Assembly: GCF_003343245.1 (NCBI RefSeq)
Contig: NZ_CP024901.1
Span: 62,001-126,000 of the forward strand
Direction of reading: 5' to 3'
Length of the DNA stretch: 64,000 nt
Source of the DNA: Photorhabdus laumondii subsp. laumondii
Lineage (GTDB): Bacteria; Pseudomonadota; Gammaproteobacteria; Enterobacterales; Enterobacteriaceae
This document shows, in pieces, positions 50,205 to 58,443 of this stretch (the stretch's first letter is position 1; each line of letters starts with the position of its first letter). Position numbers and translations under genes: made by a program. The notes under the pieces are model-generated. The model saw nothing but the letters and a program-made list of their open reading frames with translations, was not told the origin of the DNA and did not search any database.

Positions 50205-51397
50205 AAAGAGGGCAGTATGAGGTGCGTTGGGGGTTATTGCCATCACAAGTTAAGAGCATCATTAGGCAACGTGAGTGGGATAACCTTTCCTCACTAAAAT
50301 CCCGGTTACTGGGCATCAAGGCATTCCCTATTCGCGTTGGCTTGAAACCGCCCAAAGGGAATTCTGCCATATTAGATATAGCTCATTTTCAACGGTTTAT
50401 TGATGAGTGGAAATCATTTCCCCATCAAGATCTTGTAGAGTGGTCTTCCAAAAATTTCAGGGAGCTATCTGAACAGCGCATTCCAACTTTTGTTGTCATT
50501 GAATCGATGCAATGTCTGATTCAATTTTTAGGGAATGATGCCCTTTCCCGAAGTAAGGTGTGGGAAAGAAATATGAAGCCATTTTTGCGGGTTGATAAAG
50601 ATCTCTATCCTGCATTGGTTAAGTGCATAGATATTGTGGAAAAACTCTCGTTGAGGGATGCGGAATTATTAGCAAAATTGTTGCCACAATTAAAGCAAGG
50701 CTTAGGGGAAGGGCAATATCTAAGAGCACTGCCACTCATTGGAATTGATACTAAGTTTCTTGAGAACCACCAAATCCTGATCGAAGAGCTGGCCGATATC
50801 ATTCACAAGGGAGCTGTTTCGGCATCAGGTGGTCTTATCGCTTGGTTGGGATGTTCAATAAATCCTAAAGGCTGGTTAACTATCAGGCCGCTTTGCCGTG
50901 CTGCAACTGTTGCGCTTGGGGGAATGCCGATACTACAAATACCTAGCGAATTACTTAGAAGGCATGAACTTCCGGCATCGAATATATTAATAGTTGAAAA
51001 CTTACAGTCTGGTTTAGCATTACCCGAAATGTCTGACACGATAGCGGTGATCGGCGGGGGGAAAAACATTGCTTGGATGGATGCAGCTTGGTTGAAAGGT
51101 AAGCGTGTAGGGTATTGGGGAGATATTGATACTTGGGGTTTATCTATTCTCAGTGATGCCAGAAACAAGTTTATGGATATTGAGCCTCTGATGATGGATG
51201 TTAAAACTGTTAAAGCTCATGAAGATAGAATGGTTCCTGAACCAAATCCAGTTGAATCTAATCCTACATTGCTAAATGAGGATGAAGCAAAGTTGTTTAA
51301 TGATCTCATTTCTGGCCGGTTCCAATCTTCACGTTTAGAGCAGGAGCGCCTTTCATCTGATTACATTAGAAACAAGCTTACGAATTGGCTGTCCTAA
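50201..51397 (+). CDS. jetD: Wadjet nuclease JetD (MksG-like, Toprim)
   Basis: A 398-residue protein of DUF3322 plus DUF2220. The C-terminal Toprim fold shows the catalytic Glu266 in NILIVENLQS and the acidic pair Asp308/Asp310 in YWGDIDTWGL. The C-terminal LEQERLSSDYIRNKL block is also conserved. JetD resembles the topoisomerase VI A subunit and cuts circular plasmid DNA caught by the JetABC loop extruder. All catalytic residues are present, so the system appears intact. No terminator is evident in the 41-base gap to convergent cynR. Confidence 0.93.
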   Translation: MKRGQYEVRWGLLPSQVKSIIRQREWDNLSSLKSRLLGIKAFPIRVGLKPPKGNSAILDIAHFQRFIDEWKSFPHQDLVEWSSKNFRELSEQRIPTFVVIESMQCLIQFLGNDALSRSKVWERNMKPFLRVDKDLYPALVKCIDIVEKLSLRDAELLAKLLPQLKQGLGEGQYLRALPLIGIDTKFLENHQILIEELADIIHKGAVSASGGLIAWLGCSINPKGWLTIRPLCRAATVALGGMPILQIPSELLRRHELPASNILIVENLQSGLALPEMSDTIAVIGGGKNIAWMDAAWLKGKRVGYWGDIDTWGLSILSDARNKFMDIEPLMMDVKTVKAHEDRMVPEPNPVESNPTLLNEDEAKLFNDLISGRFQSSRLEQERLSSDYIRNKLTNWLS

Positions 51398-51438
51398 TAC
51401 GGAAGGGAAGCGGTCAGACGCGATGTGTTTTCTATTTA

Positions 51439-52341
51439 TCAAAAATCGTCACTTTCTTGGTGTACATCGAAATGGTGTGTGATGAGATTGGCAAACGCTT
51501 GGCTTGCCGCGCTTCGATATGCACCACGGCGCCACAACAGTACTGCATTGCGTTGCGGTAACGTAGGTTGAATTGCAATGGAATAGAGCCCGGTCTGTTC
51601 GTGGGCGATGACATCAGGTAACAGAGTTGCGAGTCGCCCTCGACGGACAATTTCTACGATTGCACTGATGGAGTTGGCCTCAATTGCAATGCGTGGGGTG
51701 ATCCCCTGTTTCTGGAAGTACAAATCAATATGGCTTCGCGTTGCAAAGTCTTTACTTAGTAGCGCTAGCCCTTCATGTTCCAACATTTTCGCCGTCAATG
51801 ATGTTTGTTGACCAATAAATCGATGCGATTGACCAACGATCAGGCTAAGTGTTTCGATGAACAATGGTTCGCTATCAATGTCGGGGGAACGTACGTCTGA
51901 GAACGCGATGCCGAGATCGAGTTGATTCTCCGCTAAAGAGATCTCTATCTGGTCTTGTGTCATTTCCTTGATATTCAACGAAATTCCTGGATAGAGTGCG
52001 TTGAAACGTTCTACCCAATGGCCGATGAAGTAAGTGGTGAAGGTGGGTGTCATTGCTAGCCTGAGCAATCCGCGGCTTAAATCCTGCACATCATGAATCG
52101 CACGTTGCCCCGCATCCAGATCCTGCAATGCACGACGGGCGTAACTTGTGTATACCTCGCCAGCATCGGTGAGTCGCACACTCCTTCCAGAGCGGTCGAA
52201 CAGTTGCACGTGCAGTGACTCTTCAAGTTGTCTGATTTGTTGCGATAGGGTCGGTTGCGAGACATGAAGTTCTTCTGCGGCGCGGGTGAAGTTCTGGTGT
52301 TCGGCAACTGCCAGCAGATAACGAATGTGTCGTAGCAGCAT
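51439..52341 (-). CDS. cynR: LysR-family regulator of the cyn operon
   Basis: A 300-residue LysR-type regulator. The N-terminal winged helix reads LRHIRYLLAVAEHQNFTRAAEELHVSQPTLSQQIRQLE (residues 3-40), identical in layout to E. coli CynR, and a periplasmic-binding-like effector domain follows. CynR activates cynTS when cyanate is present. It is divergent from cynT with 344 bases between them that include a duplicated segment. The gene is convergent with jetD. Confidence 0.93.
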   Translation of the reverse strand: MLLRHIRYLLAVAEHQNFTRAAEELHVSQPTLSQQIRQLEESLHVQLFDRSGRSVRLTDAGEVYTSYARRALQDLDAGQRAIHDVQDLSRGLLRLAMTPTFTTYFIGHWVERFNALYPGISLNIKEMTQDQIEISLAENQLDLGIAFSDVRSPDIDSEPLFIETLSLIVGQSHRFIGQQTSLTAKMLEHEGLALLSKDFATRSHIDLYFQKQGITPRIAIEANSISAIVEIVRRGRLATLLPDVIAHEQTGLYSIAIQPTLPQRNAVLLWRRGAYRSAASQAFANLITHHFDVHQESDDF

Positions 52342-52348
52342 ATCAATT

Positions 52349-52459
52349 AACTATTTGAAAATAATATGGAAGTAATGACATCCTGAGCTTTGAGACTATA
52401 GAAAAATTCGTTCATTCTTCACCTGTTAGCTGTCTTATCGGCCACGATGGAGTGAAGAC
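52349..52459 (+). repeat. 111-bp direct repeat, first copy (cynT upstream region)
   Basis: The segment aligns without gaps to 52575-52685, roughly three quarters identical by eye. Both copies contain AAATTCGTTCATTCTT and end CACGATGGAGTGAAGAC. The second copy runs exactly up to the cynT start codon; this one is followed by TATAAGGG with no start codon. Confidence 0.85.
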
Positions 52460-52574
52460 TATAAGGGCTTCCTGAACATGTCAACGCTGGTTTGTTGTTC
52501 TGTACGCTAGTGCTTGAAACAAAAAGAGGTGACTACTGGATTATTAACAAATGTGTCGCTGCAGAATAACAATG

Positions 52575-52685
52575 AACTATTGGAAAATACTATAGCGATG
52601 ATAGTAATCCGATCTTTGACGCTATAGATAAATTCGTTCATTCTTTATCCATCCGTTTTCTTATCGATCACGATGGAGTGAAGAC
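52575..52685 (+). repeat. 111-bp direct repeat, second copy, cynT leader
   Basis: This copy ends at the base before the cynT ATG and supplies its GGAGTG ribosome site. It probably includes the cynT promoter and a CynR site. The offset from the first copy is 226 bases. Confidence 0.85.
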
Positions 52686-53345
52686 ATGCAGGATATTATT
52701 GAAGGCTTTTTACAATTCCAGCGCGAGGTATTTCCAAAGCGTTGCGAGCTTTTCAAGCGGCTTGCCACCAGCCAAAATCCGCGTACTTTGTTTATCACGT
52801 GCTCCGACAGCCGTGTGGTTCCAGAGCTTCTGACTCAGAGTGAGCCAGGTGATCTGTTCGTGATACGCAATGCGGGTAACATCGTTCCGTCGTACGGTGC
52901 AGAATCTGGCGGTGTTTCCGCTACCGTTGAGTATGCGGTCGCTGTGCTTGGAGTCACCGACATTGTGATCTGCGGACATTCAGATTGTGGTGCCATGACC
53001 ACAATTGCAAGCTGTAAATGTATGAATCACCTGCCCGCGATTACAAGCTGGTTACGCTATGCGGATTGTGCGAAAGCGATTAGTCAGGCACGTGTGCACG
53101 TTAACGAGACTGCTCAAATTGATTCGATGGTGCGTGAAAACGTAATCGCTCAAATTGCTAATATCAAAACCCACCCGTCCGTGGCACTCGGGCTGGAACA
53201 GAGGCACTTGAATCTACATGGCTGGATTTACGACATAGAGGCTGGTTCGATCGATGCTTTAGACGGCTTGGCCGGTCAATTTGTTTCCCTTGCGGACTAT
53301 CCGCATGTTTCTGCAACGCAATCCGTGTTTCACCACGGCATTTAA
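52686..53345 (+). CDS. cynT: Carbonic anhydrase CynT
   Basis: A 219-residue beta-class carbonic anhydrase. Zinc ligands and the catalytic dyad are in CSDSRVVP near residue 39 and HSDCGAM near 98. It hydrates CO2 to give the bicarbonate used by cyanase and keeps it from escaping. Same length as E. coli CynT. It is 27 bases ahead of cynS. Confidence 0.97.
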   Translation: MQDIIEGFLQFQREVFPKRCELFKRLATSQNPRTLFITCSDSRVVPELLTQSEPGDLFVIRNAGNIVPSYGAESGGVSATVEYAVAVLGVTDIVICGHSDCGAMTTIASCKCMNHLPAITSWLRYADCAKAISQARVHVNETAQIDSMVRENVIAQIANIKTHPSVALGLEQRHLNLHGWIYDIEAGSIDALDGLAGQFVSLADYPHVSATQSVFHHGI

Positions 53346-53372
53346 ATAGCTTATTAATCCAAAGGAATCATT

Positions 53373-53843
53373 ATGACACAATCTCAATACTCCCAAACTC
53401 CCCGGCTGGCCCTTACTGATGCTATCATCGACGCCAAGGCACGCAAGAATTTGACGTTCGAGGATATTGCACAAGGAACCGGTCTGAGTCTCGCATTCGT
53501 CACTGCTGCACTACTCGGCCAGCACCCATTGCCTGCCGATGCTGCGAGGGTTGTGGTTGACCGACTTGAACTTGAAGAAGATGCCTTCTTTCTGCTGCAA
53601 ACTATCCCTGTACGCGGCAGTATCCCCGGTGGTATACCGACTGATCCGACTATTTACCGATTCTATGAAATGGTGCAGGTTTATGGCTCAACGCTTAAGG
53701 CGCTTGTCCACGAGCAGTTTGGTGATGGCATTATCAGTGCGATTGACTTTAAACTTGATATCAAAAAAGTCGATGATCCTAATGGTGGTTCACGAGCTGT
53801 AATTACGCTAGATGGGAAATATTTGCCGACTAAGCCATTCTAA
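53373..53843 (+). CDS. cynS: Cyanate hydratase (cyanase)
   Basis: A 156-residue enzyme that turns cyanate and bicarbonate into ammonia and CO2. The N-terminal helical domain ([28 protein letters not shown]) is followed by the catalytic region with Arg and Glu in [15 protein letters not shown] near residue 96 and Ser in [10 protein letters not shown] near 122. Length is identical to E. coli CynS. The third E. coli gene cynX is absent. Confidence 0.98.
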   Translation: MTQSQYSQTPRLALTDAIIDAKARKNLTFEDIAQGTGLSLAFVTAALLGQHPLPADAARVVVDRLELEEDAFFLLQTIPVRGSIPGGIPTDPTIYRFYEMVQVYGSTLKALVHEQFGDGIISAIDFKLDIKKVDDPNGGSRAVITLDGKYLPTKPF

Positions 53844-53998
53844 AACAATTGCAATTGTTGGCATCGGCAAGAGGTTTGAATTTGAGAGATAAGCCCCTTG
53901 CCGTTTCAAAATTACTGAGTGTCAACTTGACCGCTAAAAGTTCCCCACAATCATTGATAAAGCAATGCCTGCTATAGCTCTCCAGAGAATTAAAGGGA

Positions 53999-54874
53999 TT
54001 ATGGCAGGTCTGAAGGGATTATGGTTCCAGCAGGATAAAACGAAGGGTTCGCGCAGAATTGGTCAATAATTTGTGCCAACTGCGCAGGACGTTCATAAAC
54101 GACTGCATGTCCACACGCTATCTCTGCAAAGCGTGCATCCTGAATTGCAGCAAACAGCGCTTTGCTGTGGCGGATGGGCGTCATTTGATCATGCGTACAG
54201 CCAATAATCAGTGTTGTGGCTTTTATCGTAGGAACAATTTGAGTGATATCAACCCGGCCATTAAGGTCCATTTGTAATGCTTCAAATTCCTCTGGTATGG
54301 CATTTTCAAAGCTGATTGCAAACTGATCTGGAGACATATTTGCATGGCTGGCATCGCTGAAAGCGCAAAACATTACAAAGTCTGCAATAGCTGGTGATTG
54401 GATCTCATATAACTGACGCCAGACAGATAAAAATCGCTCTAACTGTAAATCTGTTTTCATCCACCCTGCGATCAGAACTAAATTACGAACCAGATCCGGA
54501 CGCTTAGCGGCAACAGAAGCAGTAATAACAGCTCCCAGCGAGTAACCTATCAGTGTGACAGTCTCTCCCAACGCTGCTGCTTCAATAACGGCTTCGACCT
54601 GTTTTTCAAGATGTTCAAAGGTAAGCGTTTCGTTTGTTTTTACTGGTTGAGAAAAATCCAGGGATATAATTTGATTTTCCGAGGCAAGCAGTTGAAAGAG
54701 ATAACCGAAATGTATCTCTGTGCTGCCGCCAGTGCCATGTACCAGGACGATAGGATTTCTCTTGGCGTTATTCTTATTTGGATCGAGAGGTTGGGATGTG
54801 AAGAACTTTACCTCTTTTCCATCTACGTTGATGACACTTTCGTTGATATTAAATTTTTGCTCGGATTTATTCAT
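53999..54874 (-). CDS. Alpha/beta hydrolase
   Basis: A 291-residue alpha/beta-hydrolase fold protein. The oxyanion motif is VLVHGTGGSTEIHFGY near residue 43, the nucleophile elbow GYSLGAV near 110, the acid likely Asp in GCTHDQMTP near 231 and the His in CGHAVVYERP near 260. No signal peptide, so it is likely cytoplasmic. The substrate cannot be told. It stands alone between cynS and a long AT-rich gap. Confidence 0.85.
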   Translation of the reverse strand: MNKSEQKFNINESVINVDGKEVKFFTSQPLDPNKNNAKRNPIVLVHGTGGSTEIHFGYLFQLLASENQIISLDFSQPVKTNETLTFEHLEKQVEAVIEAAALGETVTLIGYSLGAVITASVAAKRPDLVRNLVLIAGWMKTDLQLERFLSVWRQLYEIQSPAIADFVMFCAFSDASHANMSPDQFAISFENAIPEEFEALQMDLNGRVDITQIVPTIKATTLIIGCTHDQMTPIRHSKALFAAIQDARFAEIACGHAVVYERPAQLAQIIDQFCANPSFYPAGTIIPSDLP

Positions 54875-55401
54875 GGTGATTAAATATCTCCTGATAGATA
54901 TAGGTTATTAAACAATTATCTTGTTAGTTGCTTAATTAAATTAATAACCAAGTATAGAGTTATTGTCAAATTATAAAACTAAAATAGTGTCGCATTTGAA
55001 TATTCCTATTATTACAAACCTCAATATTAGGTATTGATTATTGTATTTTGGCGATATTGCAGGTAGAGGAAATAAATTGCAATTCATTAATTAAGCTATG
55101 AATATTTTGTCAGGCTGAGTGGCAGAAATATCAAAATATTAAAAAGCCCATATGCTGGATTATCTTATTAATTTCTTATTCCATATTGACAGATTTTCAT
55201 CCTCATACCATAGTGATTACATCACTTTTTTTATGTGATTGCATTATTAAATAATTTGATTCATTTATTGCTTGGATATTATTGATTGATAATTTATATA
55301 ATTAGGAGTTATCAGTAATACACCAAAAATCATTTTTCGAAATATTTTATGAAGTGTTTTTTTCGCTCTGACAGCATTCTGCTATAACGTTCGACTCAGT
55401 T
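54875..55401. other. AT-rich intergenic region
   Basis: About 530 very AT-rich bases without a supported gene. They hold the promoter of the hydrolase on the minus strand; no other element was recognised. Confidence 0.4.
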
Positions 55402-55537
55402 TATACCCTATGGATTTCAAGATGCATCGCGGCGGCAAGGGAGAGAATCCCCGGGAGCATAGATAACATAGATAACTATGTGACCGGGGTGAGCGAGTGC
55501 AGCCAACAAAGAGGCAACTTGAAGGATAACGGGTATA
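55402..55537. repeat. ERIC element with 9-bp internal duplication (136 bp)
   Basis: The copy runs from TATACCCTATGG to AACGGGTATA. Relative to the 127-bp copies it has nine extra bases, a tandem duplication of CATAGATAA at about 55459-55477 next to the central dyad. Confidence 0.92.
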
Positions 55538-55627
55538 TACCATTCATCAGCGTGTATAGTCTACTTCAGAGGGATAAAACTGAATGGCATCATCAGATAT
55601 TTAACACACCTATTCAGGAGATGAAAA

Positions 55628-56125
55628 ATGTCTACTCGAATCGTGAATGAACGAGATCCGCAATATGTGGTGGCAGAAGGTGAGAAACGAGCTATACGCA
55701 CGATTAAGCTATTTATTTCTTTGGGCTTTATCGCAGAGTCTGGATTTCTTTTAATGGGGCTTATTTTGTTTCCCGATAATGGCCCTTTGGTATGGCGTCT
55801 CGTATGGGCGCTTGGTTTATGTGGTATTGGCATGGGGGCCGCCGTTGGGGGGTTGACTTACTTGGTATCAGCACGTTTCACGCCTGGAAGTACCGGCGCT
55901 TATATCATGACCGCAGTAAGTAGCACTCTGTTATTCAGTGTTTGCCAAACACTTTGTTGGGGCTTGGACCACAACGTGGGGCTGAATTATTGGGGTTCAA
56001 TAGAAATGCCGTTGCTATTCCTGATTAAAGGATATACTGCCGCACTTATCGCTGGCATTTTGGGCAGCTTTCTTCTTAACTCAGTAACTGGTGCGAGATT
56101 TCTTGCTCGTCTCAAGGTCTTTTAG
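55628..56125 (+). CDS. Four-helix membrane protein, unrecognised (first of pair)
   Basis: A 165-residue protein with four predicted membrane helices (about residues 27-50, 56-82, 90-112 and 128-152). The N-terminal 25 residues are charged and cytoplasmic-looking (MSTRIVNERDPQYVVAEGEK). I do not recognise the family. It has an AGGAG ribosome site, and the following gene starts at its stop codon (TAGTG), so the two are one unit. They probably form a membrane complex. Confidence 0.75.
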   Translation: MSTRIVNERDPQYVVAEGEKRAIRTIKLFISLGFIAESGFLLMGLILFPDNGPLVWRLVWALGLCGIGMGAAVGGLTYLVSARFTPGSTGAYIMTAVSSTLLFSVCQTLCWGLDHNVGLNYWGSIEMPLLFLIKGYTAALIAGILGSFLLNSVTGARFLARLKVF

Positions 56126-56598
56126 TGAATAAGAAATTAACTTTGCCCAATAGCTTTGCCGTTTCCGTATTTCTGGCTGTGTTGGCTGCATGCCTGAATC
56201 TTATATTATGGCGCGCTGATATATTAGAAATGGCACATAGCATCCCGCTGAAGGGGTTAATGATTATTTGGTATATTTTGGGATGGGGTTTTGCTCCGGG
56301 CTGCCTGACCGTGCTCACCATCAATTCAATCAGAGGAAGATTACCTCGGAGGGTGGGTGCGGTGGTCGTCACGCTTATAAGCTTTCTGTTGGTTACAGGG
56401 ATTTGCGGTTTGGTTTATGCCTACCTGACAAACTCTGTTTTTATGCAAATTGCTATGGGAGGAGAAGCTCATCATCATTCCTCGGTAAATCACGGAACTA
56501 TTCTTGGTTTTATTACGCAACTACTGCCCAGTTTATGTGCAACGGTTATCTCTATCGTGAATGCTTTTTCGATAAAAATGGGAAAGCAGTTTAGGTGA
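56125..56598 (+). CDS. Four-helix membrane protein with His-rich loop (second of pair)
   Basis: A 157-residue protein with four predicted helices (about 12-30, 42-66, 76-101 and 121-145). The loop between helices three and four carries GGEAHHHSSVNHG, four histidines that might bind a metal ion. The start is GTG overlapping the upstream stop. It has the same size and topology as its neighbour, though the sequences are not obviously alike. Function unknown. Confidence 0.75.
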   Translation: MNKKLTLPNSFAVSVFLAVLAACLNLILWRADILEMAHSIPLKGLMIIWYILGWGFAPGCLTVLTINSIRGRLPRRVGAVVVTLISFLLVTGICGLVYAYLTNSVFMQIAMGGEAHHHSSVNHGTILGFITQLLPSLCATVISIVNAFSIKMGKQFR

Positions 56599-56748
56599 TA
56601 AGATCTGAATAAATTCTTGGTGGCTAAACCGCTATTATTATGTTGACAGTTTATTACTTGTGAATCAGAGCTTCCAAAGCATAGCCAGTCGACGGTTTTT
56701 CTCCCATCCTGTCATGATGCTCAGTTCCCCGACATAAAGCGAAAGATA

Positions 56749-56922
56749 TTAGGCCCCAGTTTTGCGAATGCAAGATTGGGGCTTCCTCACTAATACAGCT
56801 TTACAGTAAGCTTTTTTAAGTCCGCTGACGCTCCTTATCCTCTCTGTGTGCTGGATACAGAGTTCACTGGCGTCGATTCCTCTACCGTCTGGTATTGTTA
56901 GATTTATTCCTCTAATTACCCT
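56749..56922 (-). pseudogene. Possible C-terminal remnant of an IS200/IS605-type TnpB gene
   Basis: The minus strand reads about 57 codons open to a stop, ending GRGIDASELCIQHTERIRS and then GLKKAYCKAVLVRKPQ, followed by a GCCCCA...TGGGGC hairpin (near 56753-56783). The tail and the hairpin recall the end of IS605-type tnpB genes. No TnpB catalytic motif is present, so this is a weak call. Confidence 0.3.
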
Positions 56923-56979
56923 AGTTTTTCGTTACAGTCGTGCCTTTAAGCCCAAGGGAAAAGTTTTGACTGATGTGTA

Positions 56980-57099
56980 AGAACGTCAGAAATCGACAAA
57001 TAGACGGAAAGGAAACCAACAAATAGACGCTATCAAAACCAGCATTTGGACGATGGAATAGCCAGCAAATAGACGCTGTACAAACCAGCATTTAGACGA
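56980..57099. repeat. Array of five 23-bp iteron-like direct repeats
   Basis: The tetramer GACG recurs at 57003, 57026, 57049, 57072 and 57095, exactly 23 bases apart. Four units are preceded by CCA(A/G)CA(AA/TT)T(A/G) and the first by CGACAAATA, giving a core close to CCAGCAWWTAGACG. AAA and TTT versions alternate. Such arrays are typical of transposase sites in element ends (IS21-, Mu- or Tn7-like) or of plasmid/phage origin iterons. Confidence 0.85.
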
Positions 57100-57236
57100 G
57101 AGCATAAGCTTCATTGGCTGACAGAGATTGGCAGGGTGGCATCTTACTTTACACAGGTAACAATTGCCTGCCAATTAGCCACATACCGAACACATTTGCA
57201 GTACCAATGAATGCTCTTTGGGGGCATTGATATCTA

Positions 57237-57256
57237 CCACGTCCTAAAGGACGTGG
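57237..57256. repeat. Hairpin CCACGTCCT-AA-AGGACGTGG
   Basis: A perfect 9-bp stem with two-base loop. Similar imperfect palindromes occur at the ends of IS200/IS605 elements. It lies in the decayed region, on its own. Confidence 0.6.
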
Positions 57257-57759
57257 CTCCCTACAGGTTTCAGAGCGTAGTCTGGATATCTTCAATGGGT
57301 TTATGCTTCTCTTAGCTTCACAGAAGGTTATTTAGCGTACAAATTTTTTATCTGACCAGGAAACGCGTTTAGTTAAAAAATCACTCTCTTGGCCTGCAAC
57401 TTTCCTGAAAGCAGAGTGTGGTAATCGGTTCGAGCGTTTTTCCCATCCCAAAACGGTTGTTGGTGGCTTGTCACATTTTGATGAGGAAGCTATCAGGCAC
57501 TGAGCTGAGTGGGTTTATGCTGCAATGAGATAATGGTTAATAAGGCCAGAGAGCTGACCTGTGGTTTTCACAAGGCAAGTAATTGGTTAACCGCTCTGAG
57601 TCTGTTACTCAATTGGTGAATTTTATTTGCTGTATTCTTATGTAACTAAATGATTCTTTGTTTCTTCTGCGGGATTTTAATCAATAGTTCCTGATAAGCT
57701 TGTAATTCATAAAGATTAGTACAGCTTTGCCCAGTGTCCCGCCCATTCTCTCGAAAAGT
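57257..57759. other. Decayed intergenic sequence
   Basis: About 500 bases with no supported gene or clear repeat. Together with the flanking remnants it looks like degraded mobile-element DNA. Confidence 0.35.
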
Positions 57760-57966
57760 TCACTCACTGTCATTCATTACACTATGTGGTAAATTGGTTA
57801 TAAATCGCAAGTTAGGACGATCGTAATAGAAATTCCCTGTTTCCAAGTCATCAGCAATCAATCAGTTATGATACCTATCGTGCAATATTTGTTTTTGTAG
57901 TTCAGGTGGCATAGAAGGGTGATTAAGGTCGATAAGTCCGAGGGGGGACATTTCCACTAAAAAGAA
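57760..57966 (-). pseudogene. Remnant of an unknown gene with an in-frame TGA
   Basis: The minus strand reads LVEMSPLGLIDLNHPSMPPE then LQKQILHDRYHN, a TGA stop, and continues in the same frame with LIADDLETGNFYYDRPNLRF and ITNLPHSVMNDSE to a second stop. The composition is clearly protein-like. I do not recognise the family. The internal stop and loss of upstream sequence indicate decay. Confidence 0.5.
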
Positions 57967-58230
57967 GTTTAAGTTTAGAATCCGCAATTCTTTATTGATT
58001 GGATATGATTATAGTTTCCATGAAACACTTTCCAGAAATACTGTAATATGAATTATCGCATCTGGTTTTTATTGAATTTAAGCCTCTCAGTTTTTATACT
58101 ATCGTTTTTTCTGTCTTACTTCTCCGTTAATGTGACAAAAATATTTTTTCTTGGCTATCAAAAAACACTTGAAAATAACTATGCAAATGATAAGTTTTAA
58201 TTTCAAACATTCTAGGCAAGGAAAATAAAA

Positions 58231-58443
58231 ATGACAAATAAACCGATTGTCTATGATTTCCATGGTGATAAACCATTAAGTAAACCTGTTACTGATATAA
58301 AGCCCCAAGACATTCATATTTATCTTGATGAAATTAACGATCTTGTTAATAAAAGATTAAACGGTGTGTTAAAGAATGGGTGTTTTTCTCGTGAGCTAAT
58401 GAATAACCTCTCTAGTAGATCGATAGAGATTAAAAATGTCTAA
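58231..58443 (+). CDS. Small 70-residue protein preceding an ATP-grasp ligase
   Basis: A 70-residue soluble protein (MTNKPIVYDFHGDKPLSKPV then TDIKPQDIHIYLDEINDLVNKRLNG to the C-terminus SIEIKNV) with no signal peptide and one cysteine. An AAGGAAAAT ribosome site precedes it. Its last 8 bases overlap the ATP-grasp gene (ATGTCTAA), so the two are translated together. It could be a peptide substrate or carrier for the ligase, or a small partner protein. No family recognised. Confidence 0.7.
   Translation: MTNKPIVYDFHGDKPLSKPVTDIKPQDIHIYLDEINDLVNKRLNGVLKNGCFSRELMNNLSSRSIEIKNV

Noticed and set aside
57001..57099. CRISPR array
   Set aside because: The period is 23 bases with a core of about 14, so there is no room for spacers; iterons fit better.
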